Assembly (NCBI GenBank): GCA_020634975.1
Contig: JACKAQ010000002.1
Span: forward strand, 558,001-622,000
Reading direction: 5' to 3'
Origin: JACKAQ01 sp020634975 [NCBI: Calditrichia bacterium]
GTDB lineage: Bacteria > Calditrichota > Calditrichia > RBG-13-44-9
Length of the DNA stretch: 64,000 bases
Translations under genes and position numbers: made by a program
In this document: one piece after another, positions 1 through 9,787 of the stretch
How positions within the stretch are numbered: position 1 is the stretch's first letter
Layout of the letters: each line of letters opens with the position of its first letter
The notes under the pieces: generated by a model
What the model saw: only the letters and a program-made list of their open reading frames with translations
What the model was told of the DNA's origin: nothing
Database searches by the model: none

Positions 1-1781
1 GGGTTGGGAACAATACGCACTTTATCCGCACTCGCGGCACCCGGCTCAAACGCGGAAGCGGCAATTTCGGAACGGTTGGCGTATTTGGAACTTTCCAGCC
101 CTTGCGCATCTACAGCGGTAACGGCATAGTGATACGCTTCGCCGCGAACCACATCGTTATCCGTGTAAGTTGTTTCGCTGGCAGGAACTTCGGCAATCAT
201 TTCCCAGCGCAGATGTTCGCCGCTCGGACGGATTTCATTATAAGTATCAACCAGGAATGCGCCGCGTTTGCGGTAGATGCGGTAAAAATCCAGATCCGGT
301 TGACCGGAATCCCAATCCGGTACGGTGCTCATGTCCTGCCATTCCAGCTCGATGCGGTTGGGACCGGAAATCACATCCAGATTGGGTGCCGGTAACGGAT
401 CGGGAATATCGAGCCCGTTATTCCATGCAAACAGGGCACGGTCCATCGTTTGAAATAGCGAATCTTTGCCGGTCGCCAACAGCGCGTTTTTAGCTGCGTC
501 GTCAAAAGTTGATGCGCCGCCGCGATACCAGTCGCGCCATTCCAACCCTTTTTCGATACACAAATCGCGGGAAATGCCGTTTGCGCCTACCGCGTAAACA
601 ATGCGGATGGAATCACCTTTTTGCAAATCATATGGCCCGAAAGCTTGGAAATTATATTCCGCTTCCTGCCCGGATGGGTCGTCCGGCCAATCGGGTTGCA
701 TTTCGACAATAAATTTTTCGCCGGATGCCGCCCAATCCCAAATGGTTGAAAATCCCGGGAAATCGCTGTCCCAAACGTTGTAAATATTCATGTTTCCATG
801 AACGGACAGTGGTTGAGTGAGCCAATCTGTATTATCCGTTGCCGAGCGATCGATATGCAGCGCGGAAAAGCCGGAGTACGCGTTCGACACAAATTCTGCA
901 GATGGCATTGGCGTGGTTCCGCCGGAACCTGTGGCAAAGCGGGGATCGCCAGTGTCGTCGAATGTCGGCCCGCCGGCTTCAAATTCCGTGTAATCCGGAT
1001 GATCGCCATCCCATGCGTATGACAGGTGAATCTGGCGTCCGCCGGAAACCAGCGTAGAGTTCCGGGCTTCGTATGTTGCCCAGTCATCTTTGCCTTCTTC
1101 GTACCATCGGGAATAGGTGATCCAGGTTCCCTCTGCCGTTTGGAAGGTGTAACCGATCAAAAAATAGACATCGTCCAGCGTTTGGGTGTCGTCCGTATCA
1201 GGTTCGGGATCTTCATCCCAATCGAAAGTTACGGTGTACACATATTCAACGATTACGTAATCGTCGTGATCCGGATTGGAATATGAGTATGTGCGTTTGA
1301 CGACATCGAATCCCGGTAACGCTTTGTAGCGATTTTCGATCATGATATCGGCAGGTAAATTCGGGTCAACTGTTCCGTTAAACCGCCGCGATGAGAGCTG
1401 TTTTTTGCCTTCTGCGGTTACCCACACTTCCGGCGGTGCGGCGCGGCGAACTTCCCGAATGCCGTACGGTTCGGACTGATTGTAGCTCACCGGATCTAAA
1501 AATTCTTCTTTTGAGTGGGTCGTTCCGTTTTCATCGACCCAGTTTAATATGGCGAAACCGCTGTTACGAAACACAACCGTTCCGTAACGGAACTGATCCT
1601 GCGGCCATTCGCCGGTAGGTTCCACATCGTTGGTGTTGATGGTTTCGCCAGCCTCAACCCGGTATTTGTAATCGCCCAGGTTGTGTGTGCGGGTTTGACC
1701 AACTGCAACGGATGCGGAAAGAATTAGTATGATACAACTGATCAACAGTTTGATCATGTGCAGCTTTATTTGTTTGTTCAT
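1..1781 (-). CDS. Secreted fibronectin-III-like protein, 3' end outside window
   Basis: The reading frame stays open on the minus strand from an ATG at 1781 to the window edge, giving 593 codons without a stop, so the C-terminus is missing. GGAGG lies five bases before the ATG. Residues 1-25 form a signal peptide (hydrophobic core followed by VAVGQ). The body is rich in Trp, Tyr and Asp, and a fibronectin type III-like segment covers roughly the last 130 residues. The final visible residues, KVRIVPNP, match the start of the FlgD-like C-terminal module common in secreted proteins of Calditrichota, Ignavibacteria and relatives. It lies 51 bases behind the TonB receptor gene and is probably its operon partner, so a surface or secreted role linked to that receptor is inferred. 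The actual substrate or function is not recognisable. Confidence 0.8.
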   Translation of the reverse strand, partial: MNKQIKLHMIKLLISCIILILSASVAVGQTRTHNLGDYKYRVEAGETINTNDVEPTGEWPQDQFRYGTVVFRNSGFAILNWVDENGTTHSKEEFLDPVSYNQSEPYGIREVRRAAPPEVWVTAEGKKQLSSRRFNGTVDPNLPADIMIENRYKALPGFDVVKRTYSYSNPDHDDYVIVEYVYTVTFDWDEDPEPDTDDTQTLDDVYFLIGYTFQTAEGTWITYSRWYEEGKDDWATYEARNSTLVSGGRQIHLSYAWDGDHPDYTEFEAGGPTFDDTGDPRFATGSGGTTPMPSAEFVSNAYSGFSALHIDRSATDNTDWLTQPLSVHGNMNIYNVWDSDFPGFSTIWDWAASGEKFIVEMQPDWPDDPSGQEAEYNFQAFGPYDLQKGDSIRIVYAVGANGISRDLCIEKGLEWRDWYRGGASTFDDAAKNALLATGKDSLFQTMDRALFAWNNGLDIPDPLPAPNLDVISGPNRIELEWQDMSTVPDWDSGQPDLDFYRIYRKRGAFLVDTYNEIRPSGEHLRWEMIAEVPASETTYTDNDVVRGEAYHYAVTAVDAQGLESSKYANRSEIAASAFEPGAASADKVRIVPN

Positions 1782-1832
1782 TTTTCCTCCAAATCTAAAC
1801 TGGTTCGTGTGCATGAAAGCATGCTTTCCGCA

Positions 1833-4808
1833 TCACAGTTGTACCCGGAGACCAAAGAAAATGTCTCTCGGATTAACAAAATGCGACCATGTGTTCCATC
1901 CCAGGTCGATATAATCCTGTTTGTAATCGCCCAGCTTGTCATTGCCTTTTTGTTCGCCCTGCTCATGCGGGAAATGCAGGGAATCTTCGTATCGGGTATA
2001 ATTCAAGGGGTTGGGGAATCCCTTAAAGTTGGTCAGGTTGCGGATTTGCATGTAAAATCCCATTCGGGTGCTAAACATTTTGAACCGTTTTTCCAACAGC
2101 AAATCCATATTGTGGTAATCGATAACGCCAACGCGATGTTGTTCGCTCAACGGTGCATCCGGGTTCAGCAGGGTTGTGCCGCCGTCGGACCATTCCATCA
2201 GCAAATTCAATCGCCAGTCGCCAAAAAAGGTGCCGTAATCCAGCGGTGTGCGGAAAGTCAGGTTGCTGGTGACTACCGGTACCGGATCATCTCGGAACTG
2301 GGTGGCGTTTTCGCGCTGTAAATCGGCCAATTGCGGGTCTTCATAAATCGTTGCAAATCCCGTTAAACCGGTGCTTTTTACCAAATATTCAACCGATGCG
2401 AAGCCATACCAGAATCGCCCGGTGCGTTTTTCCAGCCGCAACTGTAACCCGCGAATATCTGCGTAACTGTTGTTGCTGTAAGTGGTTACGTTATTGGCGT
2501 TATCCAGCGGAATGATTTCCTGTTGGGTGATCTGGTTTTCCACATCTTTGTAATATCCCAAAACGTGAACAAGAAAATTACCGGTGATGCTTTGCTCGTA
2601 ACCGATTTCGTACGCGATGGTTCGCGGCCACTCGATATCCACTCTGGGAATATTTGCCGAGGTTCCAGACGGACGGTTGAAATAGAGCTGATCGTTCACC
2701 GGCGGCTGGTAAAAATGACCGTAGTTGAAAAATATTTTGCTGCTGGCGGTCATCGGGTGAGAGATGCCCAATCGCGGACTCAAATACAATTTGTATGCTT
2801 TGTCATCGGTGCGAAGGGGATCGAACGTGTTTTCATTCTGGCGCCAAACCTGCTCGGTATACGGCAAGTTTGAAAAAATATAATTAGTGTTCAGGTTGAA
2901 CGGACTTGCGCCGGGTTGCAAATAATCCGCCCGCAATCCTACGTTGGCGATCATGCCTTCATATTCCAGTTTGTCCTGAATGTATGCGCCAAGTTTGAAC
3001 GGGCTTTCATCGTAACGCCACCAGTTTCCGGGATTTACTTCAAATGGCGTTGTTGTTGCGCCATTGTTGATTTCCCGGCGTTCTTTAAACGCGGTGTAAT
3101 CGATCGAAAAACCGGTTTTAACCTGGTTGTATTTGTTGATTTGCGAAACCAGATCGCCGGAGAGCGCCATTCCCCAATAACGGGAGTGATCCTGTCCGCG
3201 TCCGCCGCCGGATATCATGAATTCATTCACGATATCGAATTGTTCGGTGATGCTGCCCAACTGGCTGCCAACATAGCCAAAGGGCTGCTCATCAAACATC
3301 ACACCGCCAATTTCAACAATCCCGGTGGTATCGCGCAAACCGATGGGTTCCTGCCGGGTTTGATAATTGGTATATTCCAGACGCAAATCGTAAAATGTGC
3401 TCGGATTGATCACGTGGTTCATCGACAATCCGCCGCGATATTGAATGGTGCGGATTGGATTGTAATTGGCATCATGCCACATTTTGCGATACTCAAAACC
3501 GGAAATGACGTTTTGGGCATAAACAACGCCTTCGCGGCTACCGGTTATCATGCCGTTGGTATCGTCAAAAATGGAACCACTGACGCCGTTCAAAACGATC
3601 ATGTTGTTGGTAAACGACAGTTTGGTTTTGGGCGTCAACTGGGTGGTCAGCTTCAACAGCGTGCTGCTCGTCGTCGAATTATCACGGCTGAACGGATACA
3701 CCAGCTGCAGATTTTCGTATCGCTGCGAAAGCAGGAATGATACGTTTGTGCCCGGCACCGGTCCGCTAATTGTCGCATCGATAATATGATCAGGATTTTG
3801 GGCATATTTCCGGGTTCGATGCTGCCATTTCCAGATTTCCTGCAATGCCTGCGGGGTAAAATCATTGTTCGGATCGGGATCTTCTACCAAATCCTTTGAC
3901 CATTTATTCCACCCCGGAAATGTGAACGGGTAATCGCCGGCATCTACCATTGCCTGAGTGATGCCTGTGAACGCATCTTTTCCGGCGTAAACCTTCCAAA
4001 ACGGTCCTTCAAGATCGTACGGGCTGGGACCAAAATGCTTTCGGGCAGCGGGGCTCATGCGGTAATCCACATTAACATTAAAGCGATCCAAACTGCCTTC
4101 TTTGGTGCGCACGTTGATCAAACCGGAACGTATGTCACCATATTCCGCATTAAAGCCGCCGGTGAGAATTTCAACTTCCTGAATGGCGGTGAGGCTGAGA
4201 TTGGTAACGGGTTGTTGGTTCCGTTCATTCCGGGTGGAAAGTCCGTCCACGACAATATCCGTTTCATTCAATCCACCGCCGCGAACCAGCAATCCGGAAC
4301 CGTCCGCAGAAGCGGAAATGTCGATGCCGGCTTCGGTCGCCAGAATTTCCTCGAAGTTATCCAACGGGCGATCTTCCAGCACTTCGCTGGTGACAATCCG
4401 TTGGCTGGAGGACACGTCCAGTTGCACAACCGGGCGATCCGCCTCCACAACCACCGCCTGCCCTTCAACAGCCTGTGTTGTCATGTTGAATGTCAGGGTT
4501 GTTGTTTGGTTGATGCTCACTTTCACGTTTTCCATAACTACCGGAGCATAACCGATAATTTCCGCCCGAACGGTGTAAACATCCGGCGGAACGTTGATGA
4601 TGAAGAAATAGCCATCTTCATCCGTTGCTGCGCCCATGTTGCTTCCTTCCAGAAAGACGTTTACGCCCGGGAGCGGTTCGTTCGTAGCTTTGTCTTTAAC
4701 TTGTCCGGCTATTTTCCCGGTTGCGGCTGCAACGGGAAGTGTGGTCGCGAAAAAAGCCAGGATCAAGAAAAACACAAACAAACAGTTCGGCTTAAACGAT
4801 TTCTGCAT
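1833..4808 (-). CDS. TonB-dependent outer-membrane receptor with carboxypeptidase-regulatory-like domain
   Basis: The protein has 991 residues. A signal peptide (residues 1-29) precedes a carboxypeptidase-regulatory-like beta-sandwich at about 30-115 (GQVKDKATNEPLPGVNVFLEG). The plug domain follows at about 130-240 (LLVRGGG, TGGFNAEYGDIRSG), and the rest has the alternating aromatic pattern of a TonB-dependent beta-barrel, ending in an aromatic and hydrophobic strand (FFGLRVQL). The ATG is preceded by AGGAGG. Proteins of this kind bind and import large substrates such as siderophores, glycans or peptides across the outer membrane using TonB energy. No TonB, SusD or enzyme gene lies beside it, so the substrate is unknown. 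The secreted protein 51 bases downstream is the only likely partner. Confidence 0.9.
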   Translation of the reverse strand: MQKSFKPNCLFVFFLILAFFATTLPVAAATGKIAGQVKDKATNEPLPGVNVFLEGSNMGAATDEDGYFFIINVPPDVYTVRAEIIGYAPVVMENVKVSINQTTTLTFNMTTQAVEGQAVVVEADRPVVQLDVSSSQRIVTSEVLEDRPLDNFEEILATEAGIDISASADGSGLLVRGGGLNETDIVVDGLSTRNERNQQPVTNLSLTAIQEVEILTGGFNAEYGDIRSGLINVRTKEGSLDRFNVNVDYRMSPAARKHFGPSPYDLEGPFWKVYAGKDAFTGITQAMVDAGDYPFTFPGWNKWSKDLVEDPDPNNDFTPQALQEIWKWQHRTRKYAQNPDHIIDATISGPVPGTNVSFLLSQRYENLQLVYPFSRDNSTTSSTLLKLTTQLTPKTKLSFTNNMIVLNGVSGSIFDDTNGMITGSREGVVYAQNVISGFEYRKMWHDANYNPIRTIQYRGGLSMNHVINPSTFYDLRLEYTNYQTRQEPIGLRDTTGIVEIGGVMFDEQPFGYVGSQLGSITEQFDIVNEFMISGGGRGQDHSRYWGMALSGDLVSQINKYNQVKTGFSIDYTAFKERREINNGATTTPFEVNPGNWWRYDESPFKLGAYIQDKLEYEGMIANVGLRADYLQPGASPFNLNTNYIFSNLPYTEQVWRQNENTFDPLRTDDKAYKLYLSPRLGISHPMTASSKIFFNYGHFYQPPVNDQLYFNRPSGTSANIPRVDIEWPRTIAYEIGYEQSITGNFLVHVLGYYKDVENQITQQEIIPLDNANNVTTYSNNSYADIRGLQLRLEKRTGRFWYGFASVEYLVKSTGLTGFATIYEDPQLADLQRENATQFRDDPVPVVTSNLTFRTPLDYGTFFGDWRLNLLMEWSDGGTTLLNPDAPLSEQHRVGVIDYHNMDLLLEKRFKMFSTRMGFYMQIRNLTNFKGFPNPLNYTRYEDSLHFPHEQGEQKGNDKLGDYKQDYIDLGWNTWSHFVNPRDIFFGLRVQL

Positions 4809-5088
4809 AATGCCTCCTATTTGTTGGTTAAAATTTTCAGAGAAAATTGAATTAAGTTGCTGCTGTTATGTGTTCATATTTGTTGCCAAAGCAGACAAAG
4901 ATGACAGTGAACAAAAATGTGTAACTCGGATTAACAAAAATAAAAATCAAGAGTTGAAAGTAAGGTGCTTGAGACGTGCAACTTTACAGGATTTCTGAAC
5001 GATCAACTCATGACCGGCAATCGTTGAAGCATTTGATTCGCTATACAGCTCCTTTCTGTTATTTTTAGCGTATGGTTTATCTAATGAT

Positions 5089-6507
5089 TTACTGCAACGT
5101 TTCCGCCCAATCCGGATTGTGATACTCATCGGGGTGCGATGAATGCATCAACGTAAATTGATCGCCACCGATGCGGTCAACAAAAACAAATTCGCTGGTT
5201 CCTTCCACCGCATAAATCCAGATTTCGACAGGCTTGGTATATTGCGTCGAAGCTTTAAACCGTTGAATTTCCATCGGTTCGCCATATTTCAAATAAATGC
5301 GCCCCTGATCGGAGCTGATGCCGTTGGTGAAATGCGCATCGCAATAGGCGATTCTTTTGAAATATTCCATCATAAATTCGTTTTCGGGGGTCTCGGGCGT
5401 TGTATCGCGAGAGCGCCAAAACTGCAGTAAAAACGCCTGTTTGCCATGAGAATCGAGGGAGTGAAACAGCGCTTTTTCCTCTGAACTGGCCAAATATTGA
5501 ATCTGTTTGGCATACTTTTGAATATCCGCTTTGCCCATCGGGAGTAACATACCTTCGCTTTCCTGCCCGGTAACAACCCTGAAATATTTTTGCAAGCTTG
5601 CACCGGTATTGCTCGCGATGTCGATAACCTGCACTTTCAGGCGATATACGCCGGTTTGCAGATCGGCTAACGAAAGTTTATCCAGCCGGGAAATGTTGCT
5701 GCGGGTAACCGGCAAGGTCTGGTATTTCAGGTTTTTCACTTCTTTTCCGGTCAAATCGCTGATCGTGTAATTCAGGCTGTAAACCGATGGGTTTTCGACA
5801 TCAAACGTTAGCCCGTTAATTTCCTGATAAATGGTCAAATCCGTGTGTGTACCATCTGTCCGATAAATTCGGTTAGGGTTGGGAATCATCAAAAATCCCT
5901 GCCGGACAAACGCGTTAGGTTCGCTCGCCCGTTGCACATGCGATAAAAATACTGGATCGCTAATCGACAACCGACTTTCGGGCAATGATTTTACCACAAG
6001 TGCAGTATTGATCCGACCCTGTTTTTTGTTATCCGCATCGCTAATGTTCACAAAAAGTTGTAACGTATCCGCGCTTATCGAAAAGCGGTTGAGATCCACA
6101 AATGTCAGGTTTTCCCGGCTATCCTTTGTGGTATCAATCGCAACAGATTTCAGCGATTCGCTGGCATGAATCAACTGTGATTGCATATCCAAAAATTTTA
6201 TCTTCACATGAAAACGCACCGAATCCATTTTGCTGGTTTTATTTACCAATTGTCGCAAATCTAAGGCATATTGCAACTCGAGCGCCGTGGTGCCGTTGTT
6301 GCCCTGCAATTGACAAACATCGAGATCAAAAGCCAGCATTCCTTTGCTTTGCAACGAAAGCTCAAATGTCGCTAACGGCACACTGCTCTCTGTTTGCGCT
6401 AATCCCCACAATGGCAGCAAAAATCCAATGCAGCAAAAAGCCAGCATCATTTTGCGGAGATGCGTCAACATCGTCAAGTGTTTGTTATTTTTGATTTTAG
6501 CGATCAT
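5089..6507 (-). CDS. GWxTD-domain exported protein
   Basis: A 472-residue exported protein. The signal sequence sits after a charged N-terminus (core around residues 18-38, ending WGLAQ). The middle is predicted beta-rich and unfamiliar. The last 130 residues resemble the GWxTD domain family known from Bacteroidota, Acidobacteriota and Calditrichota: FWRSRD, TPENEFMMEYFKRI, a DQGRIYLKYGEP segment, then PVEIWIY and FVFVDR. AGGA precedes the ATG by eight bases; an internal Met at residue 12 is a possible alternative start. The domain has no established biochemical role. It stands alone between the TonB receptor promoter region and the SIS isomerase gene. Confidence 0.8.
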   Translation of the reverse strand: MIAKIKNNKHLTMLTHLRKMMLAFCCIGFLLPLWGLAQTESSVPLATFELSLQSKGMLAFDLDVCQLQGNNGTTALELQYALDLRQLVNKTSKMDSVRFHVKIKFLDMQSQLIHASESLKSVAIDTTKDSRENLTFVDLNRFSISADTLQLFVNISDADNKKQGRINTALVVKSLPESRLSISDPVFLSHVQRASEPNAFVRQGFLMIPNPNRIYRTDGTHTDLTIYQEINGLTFDVENPSVYSLNYTISDLTGKEVKNLKYQTLPVTRSNISRLDKLSLADLQTGVYRLKVQVIDIASNTGASLQKYFRVVTGQESEGMLLPMGKADIQKYAKQIQYLASSEEKALFHSLDSHGKQAFLLQFWRSRDTTPETPENEFMMEYFKRIAYCDAHFTNGISSDQGRIYLKYGEPMEIQRFKASTQYTKPVEIWIYAVEGTSEFVFVDRIGGDQFTLMHSSHPDEYHNPDWAETLQ

Positions 6508-6650
6508 TCATATTCCTGTGCATCATCGATTCTAATTACAGCTTCGTCCGTAGTAAAAAGCAAAACGGACATAGCTATTCTGGCGAAAACTGTTCCGGAC
6601 AATGCGTTGCGGAACATCAGTTTGTGGGTAAACAGACATCCAAAAACGGG

Positions 6651-7724
6651 TTATAGGCTTAACTCAACCACCTGCGAAAGATTTTTCGGTGTATCGGGAT
6701 TAATATTTTTTGCCTTTGCGCGATAATAAGCCAGCATCTGCAGCAAAGGCATAAATAACAATGGTTTAAGCAAGTCTGAAAATTCATCCTGAATGTTGAT
6801 TTCGTAATCCGTGAAATCTGAAAAGCGGCCGTTTGAGTGGGAGTGAAATACCAAAATGTTTGCGCCTAACTTTTTGAGGTCCTTTACGAGTGGAATTTCA
6901 TATCTGAGAGCAGGTTGGCAACACAAAATGCAAATTAAGGTGTTTTGTGTTGCAGTGGACATAGGTCCGTGGCGATACTCCAGTGCATGAAAAGCGTGGG
7001 AAACGGAGATCGTCATTTCCTGCATTTTTAACGAAGCTTCGTTGGCAATGCCCAACATGGGACCTTGCCCCAAAAATACAAATTCCTGCGATAGTCGGTT
7101 GGCAGCAATTTTCTGGATAAGTGATTGATTTTTAGTCATTAACGCAAAACTTGCATCGGGGATACTATTCAATTGTGACAGTAAATCCGTGTCGTTTGCC
7201 GCAACGGCGGCTAAATAAATGATGCTCAACAACATCGTTGTAAACGAGCCGGTCATCACAACGCTGCGTTCTGTTTCAAAAGGAAATTCCAACCGGTCCT
7301 GGCTTTGAGTGCTCATTGCAGATTGAGAATTGCAGGAAATCGCAAATGTTGGAATGTCGAATAAATCCCTGGCGATTTCTGCTGCCTTCACCGTCTCGGT
7401 GGTTGTGCCGGAGCGGGAGAGGGGAATAAAAAGGTAGTTGCTTTTCGGGTTAAAAACGATTTCGGGATAAGTTAAAACCTCGGATGCCGGCACAGCAAGG
7501 GATCGAATACCGGTTATTAGCTCAAATAAAGAACTCGCTGTTTGTGCAAGATAATAGGATGTCCCGCACCCGGAAAACACCCAGATACGATCTTTAAATT
7601 TGTCAACAATGGATTTCAAGGCATCGTTTTGTGAATGCCAATGTACAATAGCTTTCTTCCATCCGGCTTGTTGGCGGAGTATTTCCTGATAGGTAAAGTC
7701 ACTTTCTTCAGATTTTTCGGACAT
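6651..7724 (-). CDS. SIS-domain sugar-phosphate isomerase/deaminase, AgaS-like
   Basis: A 357-residue protein with two SIS (sugar isomerase) domains. The first holds the phosphosugar-binding signatures FSGCGTSYYLAQ and PLSRSGTTTET at about residues 50-110. The second begins near residue 200 (FLGQGPMLGIANEASLKMQE) and includes the EYRHGPMS motif seen in AgaS and the isomerase half of GlmS. No glutaminase domain is present, so it is not a full GlmS. AgaS-type enzymes deaminate or isomerise amino-sugar phosphates in the cytoplasm. It follows the DeoR-type repressor gene by 21 bases, the usual AgaR-AgaS pairing, so induction by an amino sugar or its phosphate is likely. No transporter or kinase for such a sugar lies beside the pair; the ROK kinase near 36.5 kb is too distant to link. 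Confidence 0.82.
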   Translation of the reverse strand: MSEKSEESDFTYQEILRQQAGWKKAIVHWHSQNDALKSIVDKFKDRIWVFSGCGTSYYLAQTASSLFELITGIRSLAVPASEVLTYPEIVFNPKSNYLFIPLSRSGTTTETVKAAEIARDLFDIPTFAISCNSQSAMSTQSQDRLEFPFETERSVVMTGSFTTMLLSIIYLAAVAANDTDLLSQLNSIPDASFALMTKNQSLIQKIAANRLSQEFVFLGQGPMLGIANEASLKMQEMTISVSHAFHALEYRHGPMSTATQNTLICILCCQPALRYEIPLVKDLKKLGANILVFHSHSNGRFSDFTDYEINIQDEFSDLLKPLLFMPLLQMLAYYRAKAKNINPDTPKNLSQVVELSL

Positions 7725-7745
7725 GAAAGAGCCTCCTTAATTACG

Positions 7746-8507
7746 CTAAACCAGAATAATTTCAATACCCAAATCCCTGAGCCTGTTGAAATCGTCCTTT
7801 TGTATATTTTTATCGGTAATTACTTTGTCCACATCCTGGATTTTGCCGATCACAGACATGCTTCTTTTACCAAATTTTGATGAGTCCGCAACCAGAATTA
7901 TTTCGCGGGCAATTCTCATCATCAATTGGTTTACGCGGCCTTCCATCATGTTTGGAGTCATCAACCCATAGTCAAAATGAATGCCGTCAACACCCAGAAA
8001 AAGCTTGTCTGCATGCAGGTTTTTCAGTGCATCTTCCGCAAACGGCCCGACCAGCGAGAAAGATTTCTCCCGCAAAAATCCGCCGGTTAAAACAACTTCG
8101 TTGTGTTGTCCGGCTAATTCAGTTGCAATATTTATGGCGTTGGTAATAACCTTTATATTGATTTTGAGAAATTTAATTCTTCGGGCGATTTGTGTTGTGG
8201 TAGATCCGGAATCGAGAATTATCGAATCGCCGGGACGAATCATCTCAATGGCTTTGTCTGCAATGCGAAGCTTGGTATCGGTGTGAAGGCGTTCTTTTTC
8301 CGTCAAAGCGAGATCAGGAACCGAACCTTCTTTTAAAATTGCCCCACCGTGAACCCGTGAGATAAGCCCTCTTTTTTCCAGAATTTCCAAATCTTTGCGA
8401 ATCGTAACTTTTGAAATATTTAATGCTGAAGCGACATCCTTTACAACGAGGCGTTTTTTTTGCGAGATGATGTTTTGCAGTTTTTGTCTTCTTTCCTCGG
8501 TCAGCAT
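7746..8507 (-). CDS. DeoR/AgaR-family transcriptional repressor
   Basis: A 253-residue regulator. The N-terminal winged helix-turn-helix (about residues 18-60) carries the DeoR signature VKDVASALNISKVTIRKDLE followed by RGLISRVHGGAI. The C-terminal DeoR sensor domain (about 75-235) binds phosphosugars in this family and includes DSGSTTTQIARR, LTGGFLR and FLGVDGI. AAAGG precedes the ATG. It is the first gene of an operon with the SIS isomerase and probably represses itself and that gene. The upstream region holds several TTTCG/CGAAA elements that could be its operator. Confidence 0.88.
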   Translation of the reverse strand: MLTEERRQKLQNIISQKKRLVVKDVASALNISKVTIRKDLEILEKRGLISRVHGGAILKEGSVPDLALTEKERLHTDTKLRIADKAIEMIRPGDSIILDSGSTTTQIARRIKFLKINIKVITNAINIATELAGQHNEVVLTGGFLREKSFSLVGPFAEDALKNLHADKLFLGVDGIHFDYGLMTPNMMEGRVNQLMMRIAREIILVADSSKFGKRSMSVIGKIQDVDKVITDKNIQKDDFNRLRDLGIEIILV

Positions 8508-9037
8508 CGTCTTTACCTTTGCGTTTGAGATAAAACTGTCACCGTAAGCTCAGAAGCTCGCCAGTCAATACGAAAGAACTCGCAAGTATTAAAACTTTCT
8601 TTATATTGCATTTTCTTTCGTTCTGTTTCGAGTTTATCGAAAAGCGTGCATATTGTCAAGGAATATTTCTCAAATTCACTAAAATTTGTTTCAATTGTAA
8701 GATACCGCAACGAACGGCTGATTATCCGAAAACATAAAACAAACCGACCGCGAAGGTCCGTCAATTCAACGGATACACGTTTTTTTGCCAAAAGCGATAG
8801 CCGTATTTGAACGCCATATGCCTAACCCGTAATTTTTCGCAGGAATTTTGTATTTCTAAAAATGTTTCGTCAGTAAACAGTTTTGTTTCCTGATTGGTAG
8901 AATCCCGGTTGCGATTGCGGTAAGTTTGTGTTGAACTCAATTTAAAATCTGTTGGACTATTCATCGATACTGCTGTTTCGGTGAGTTGCCGGACCAAAAA
9001 GCTGGCGCTTTGACAATGACAGCTTCGGAAGATTTTT
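8508..9037. other. Intergenic region between divergent DeoR and TPR genes
   Basis: About 530 bases without a convincing gene. Two overlapping minus-strand open frames here lack recognisable domains and were rejected. The left part must carry the promoter and operator of the DeoR operon. The right part contains TAAGTTTG at 8921-8928, identical to the -7 element proposed upstream of sodA and hrcA, with a TTG 24 bases before it. This could drive the TPR gene with a leader of about 105 bases, but the spacing is longer than in the better examples. Confidence 0.5.
8571..8630 (-). promoter_or_regulatory. Candidate DeoR-family operator elements
   Basis: Two TTTCG elements lie exactly 10 bases apart (8616-8620 and 8626-8630), so they fall on the same helical face, and a CGAAA element in inverted orientation sits at 8571-8575. 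DeoR-family proteins commonly bind repeated TTTCG/CGAAA-like half sites. The cluster is 65-125 bases upstream of the regulator start. The operator role is an inference from position and motif type. Confidence 0.4.
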
Positions 9038-9787
9038 ATGGACCAGAAAAACTGGCTAATAAAAGCATGTAATTTACACGATGAGGCAATACGGCTGCGT
9101 CATCAGGGGCGATTAATTCAGGCTGAAAAATTGGCAAAAAAATCGCTGAAAATATTCGAATTCACGCATGAAACCGAGCATACGGATATCGCCAGCGTTT
9201 TGGTGAATTTGGGTAGAATTTTGGAGATACGCGGAAAATTAAAACATGCGCAAAACGCGTTTGAACGCGCGACAAATATTTTGTCGAAACTACCCGAAAT
9301 GAACATCGATATGTTGCGCCTCCGTGTGCAGGCGATCCGCGATCTTGGTGCGATTTACCGGTCTTTGGGTAAATATGAAGCTTCGGAACGAGCATTTCAT
9401 TTGGCAATACAGATAGGGGAGTCGATGTTTGGTGAAATGGATTTGGATTTGTCTGCGATCTGGAATAATCTGGGAATGCTTTATAAATCGCTGGGCAATT
9501 ATGAAAAAGCAGAAGTGTATTATTTGAAAGCGCTATCCATCAACGATGCGTTGTTGGGCGAAAAACATCTCTATTCCGCGGTCATTTACCACAATCTGGC
9601 TGTCTTGGAGCAGGCACGGGGGCGACTTTCCGACGCTGAAAGATATGCATGGAATGCTGTGGAAATTCGAAAATCTGAATTGGGTAGTGATCACCCTGAG
9701 CAATTGGCGGGCATCGAGCTTTTGTCCGCACTAATTGACGCCCAAAGATCAAACGGTAGCAATATATCTGATTCCTCCACCATTTAA
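9038..9787 (+). CDS. Cytoplasmic TPR protein
   Basis: A 249-residue protein with no signal peptide, built almost entirely of tetratricopeptide repeats of the kinesin-light-chain kind (about five, residues 8-235). Repeats such as SAIWNNLGMLYKSLGNYEKAEVYYLKAL and SAVIYHNLAVLEQARGRLSDAERYA are typical. GGAAG precedes the ATG by seven bases. TPR proteins act as interaction scaffolds; no partner is encoded beside it and the gene is followed by its own strong terminator, so it is probably transcribed alone. No specific function can be assigned. Confidence 0.85.
   Translation: MDQKNWLIKACNLHDEAIRLRHQGRLIQAEKLAKKSLKIFEFTHETEHTDIASVLVNLGRILEIRGKLKHAQNAFERATNILSKLPEMNIDMLRLRVQAIRDLGAIYRSLGKYEASERAFHLAIQIGESMFGEMDLDLSAIWNNLGMLYKSLGNYEKAEVYYLKALSINDALLGEKHLYSAVIYHNLAVLEQARGRLSDAERYAWNAVEIRKSELGSDHPEQLAGIELLSALIDAQRSNGSNISDSSTI

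Noticed and set aside
1758-4850. Several plus-strand frames of 180-270 residues opposite the TonB receptor
   Set aside because: Antisense shadows of a clear 991-residue receptor, without signal peptides or motifs.
4935-4942. TATTTTTG on the minus strand upstream of the TonB receptor
   Set aside because: No TTG lies 19-24 bases before it, so it is not listed as a promoter.
8513-8997. Two overlapping minus-strand open frames upstream of the DeoR gene
   Set aside because: No recognisable domain, no good ribosome site, they overlap each other, and they cover the region expected to hold the divergent promoters.
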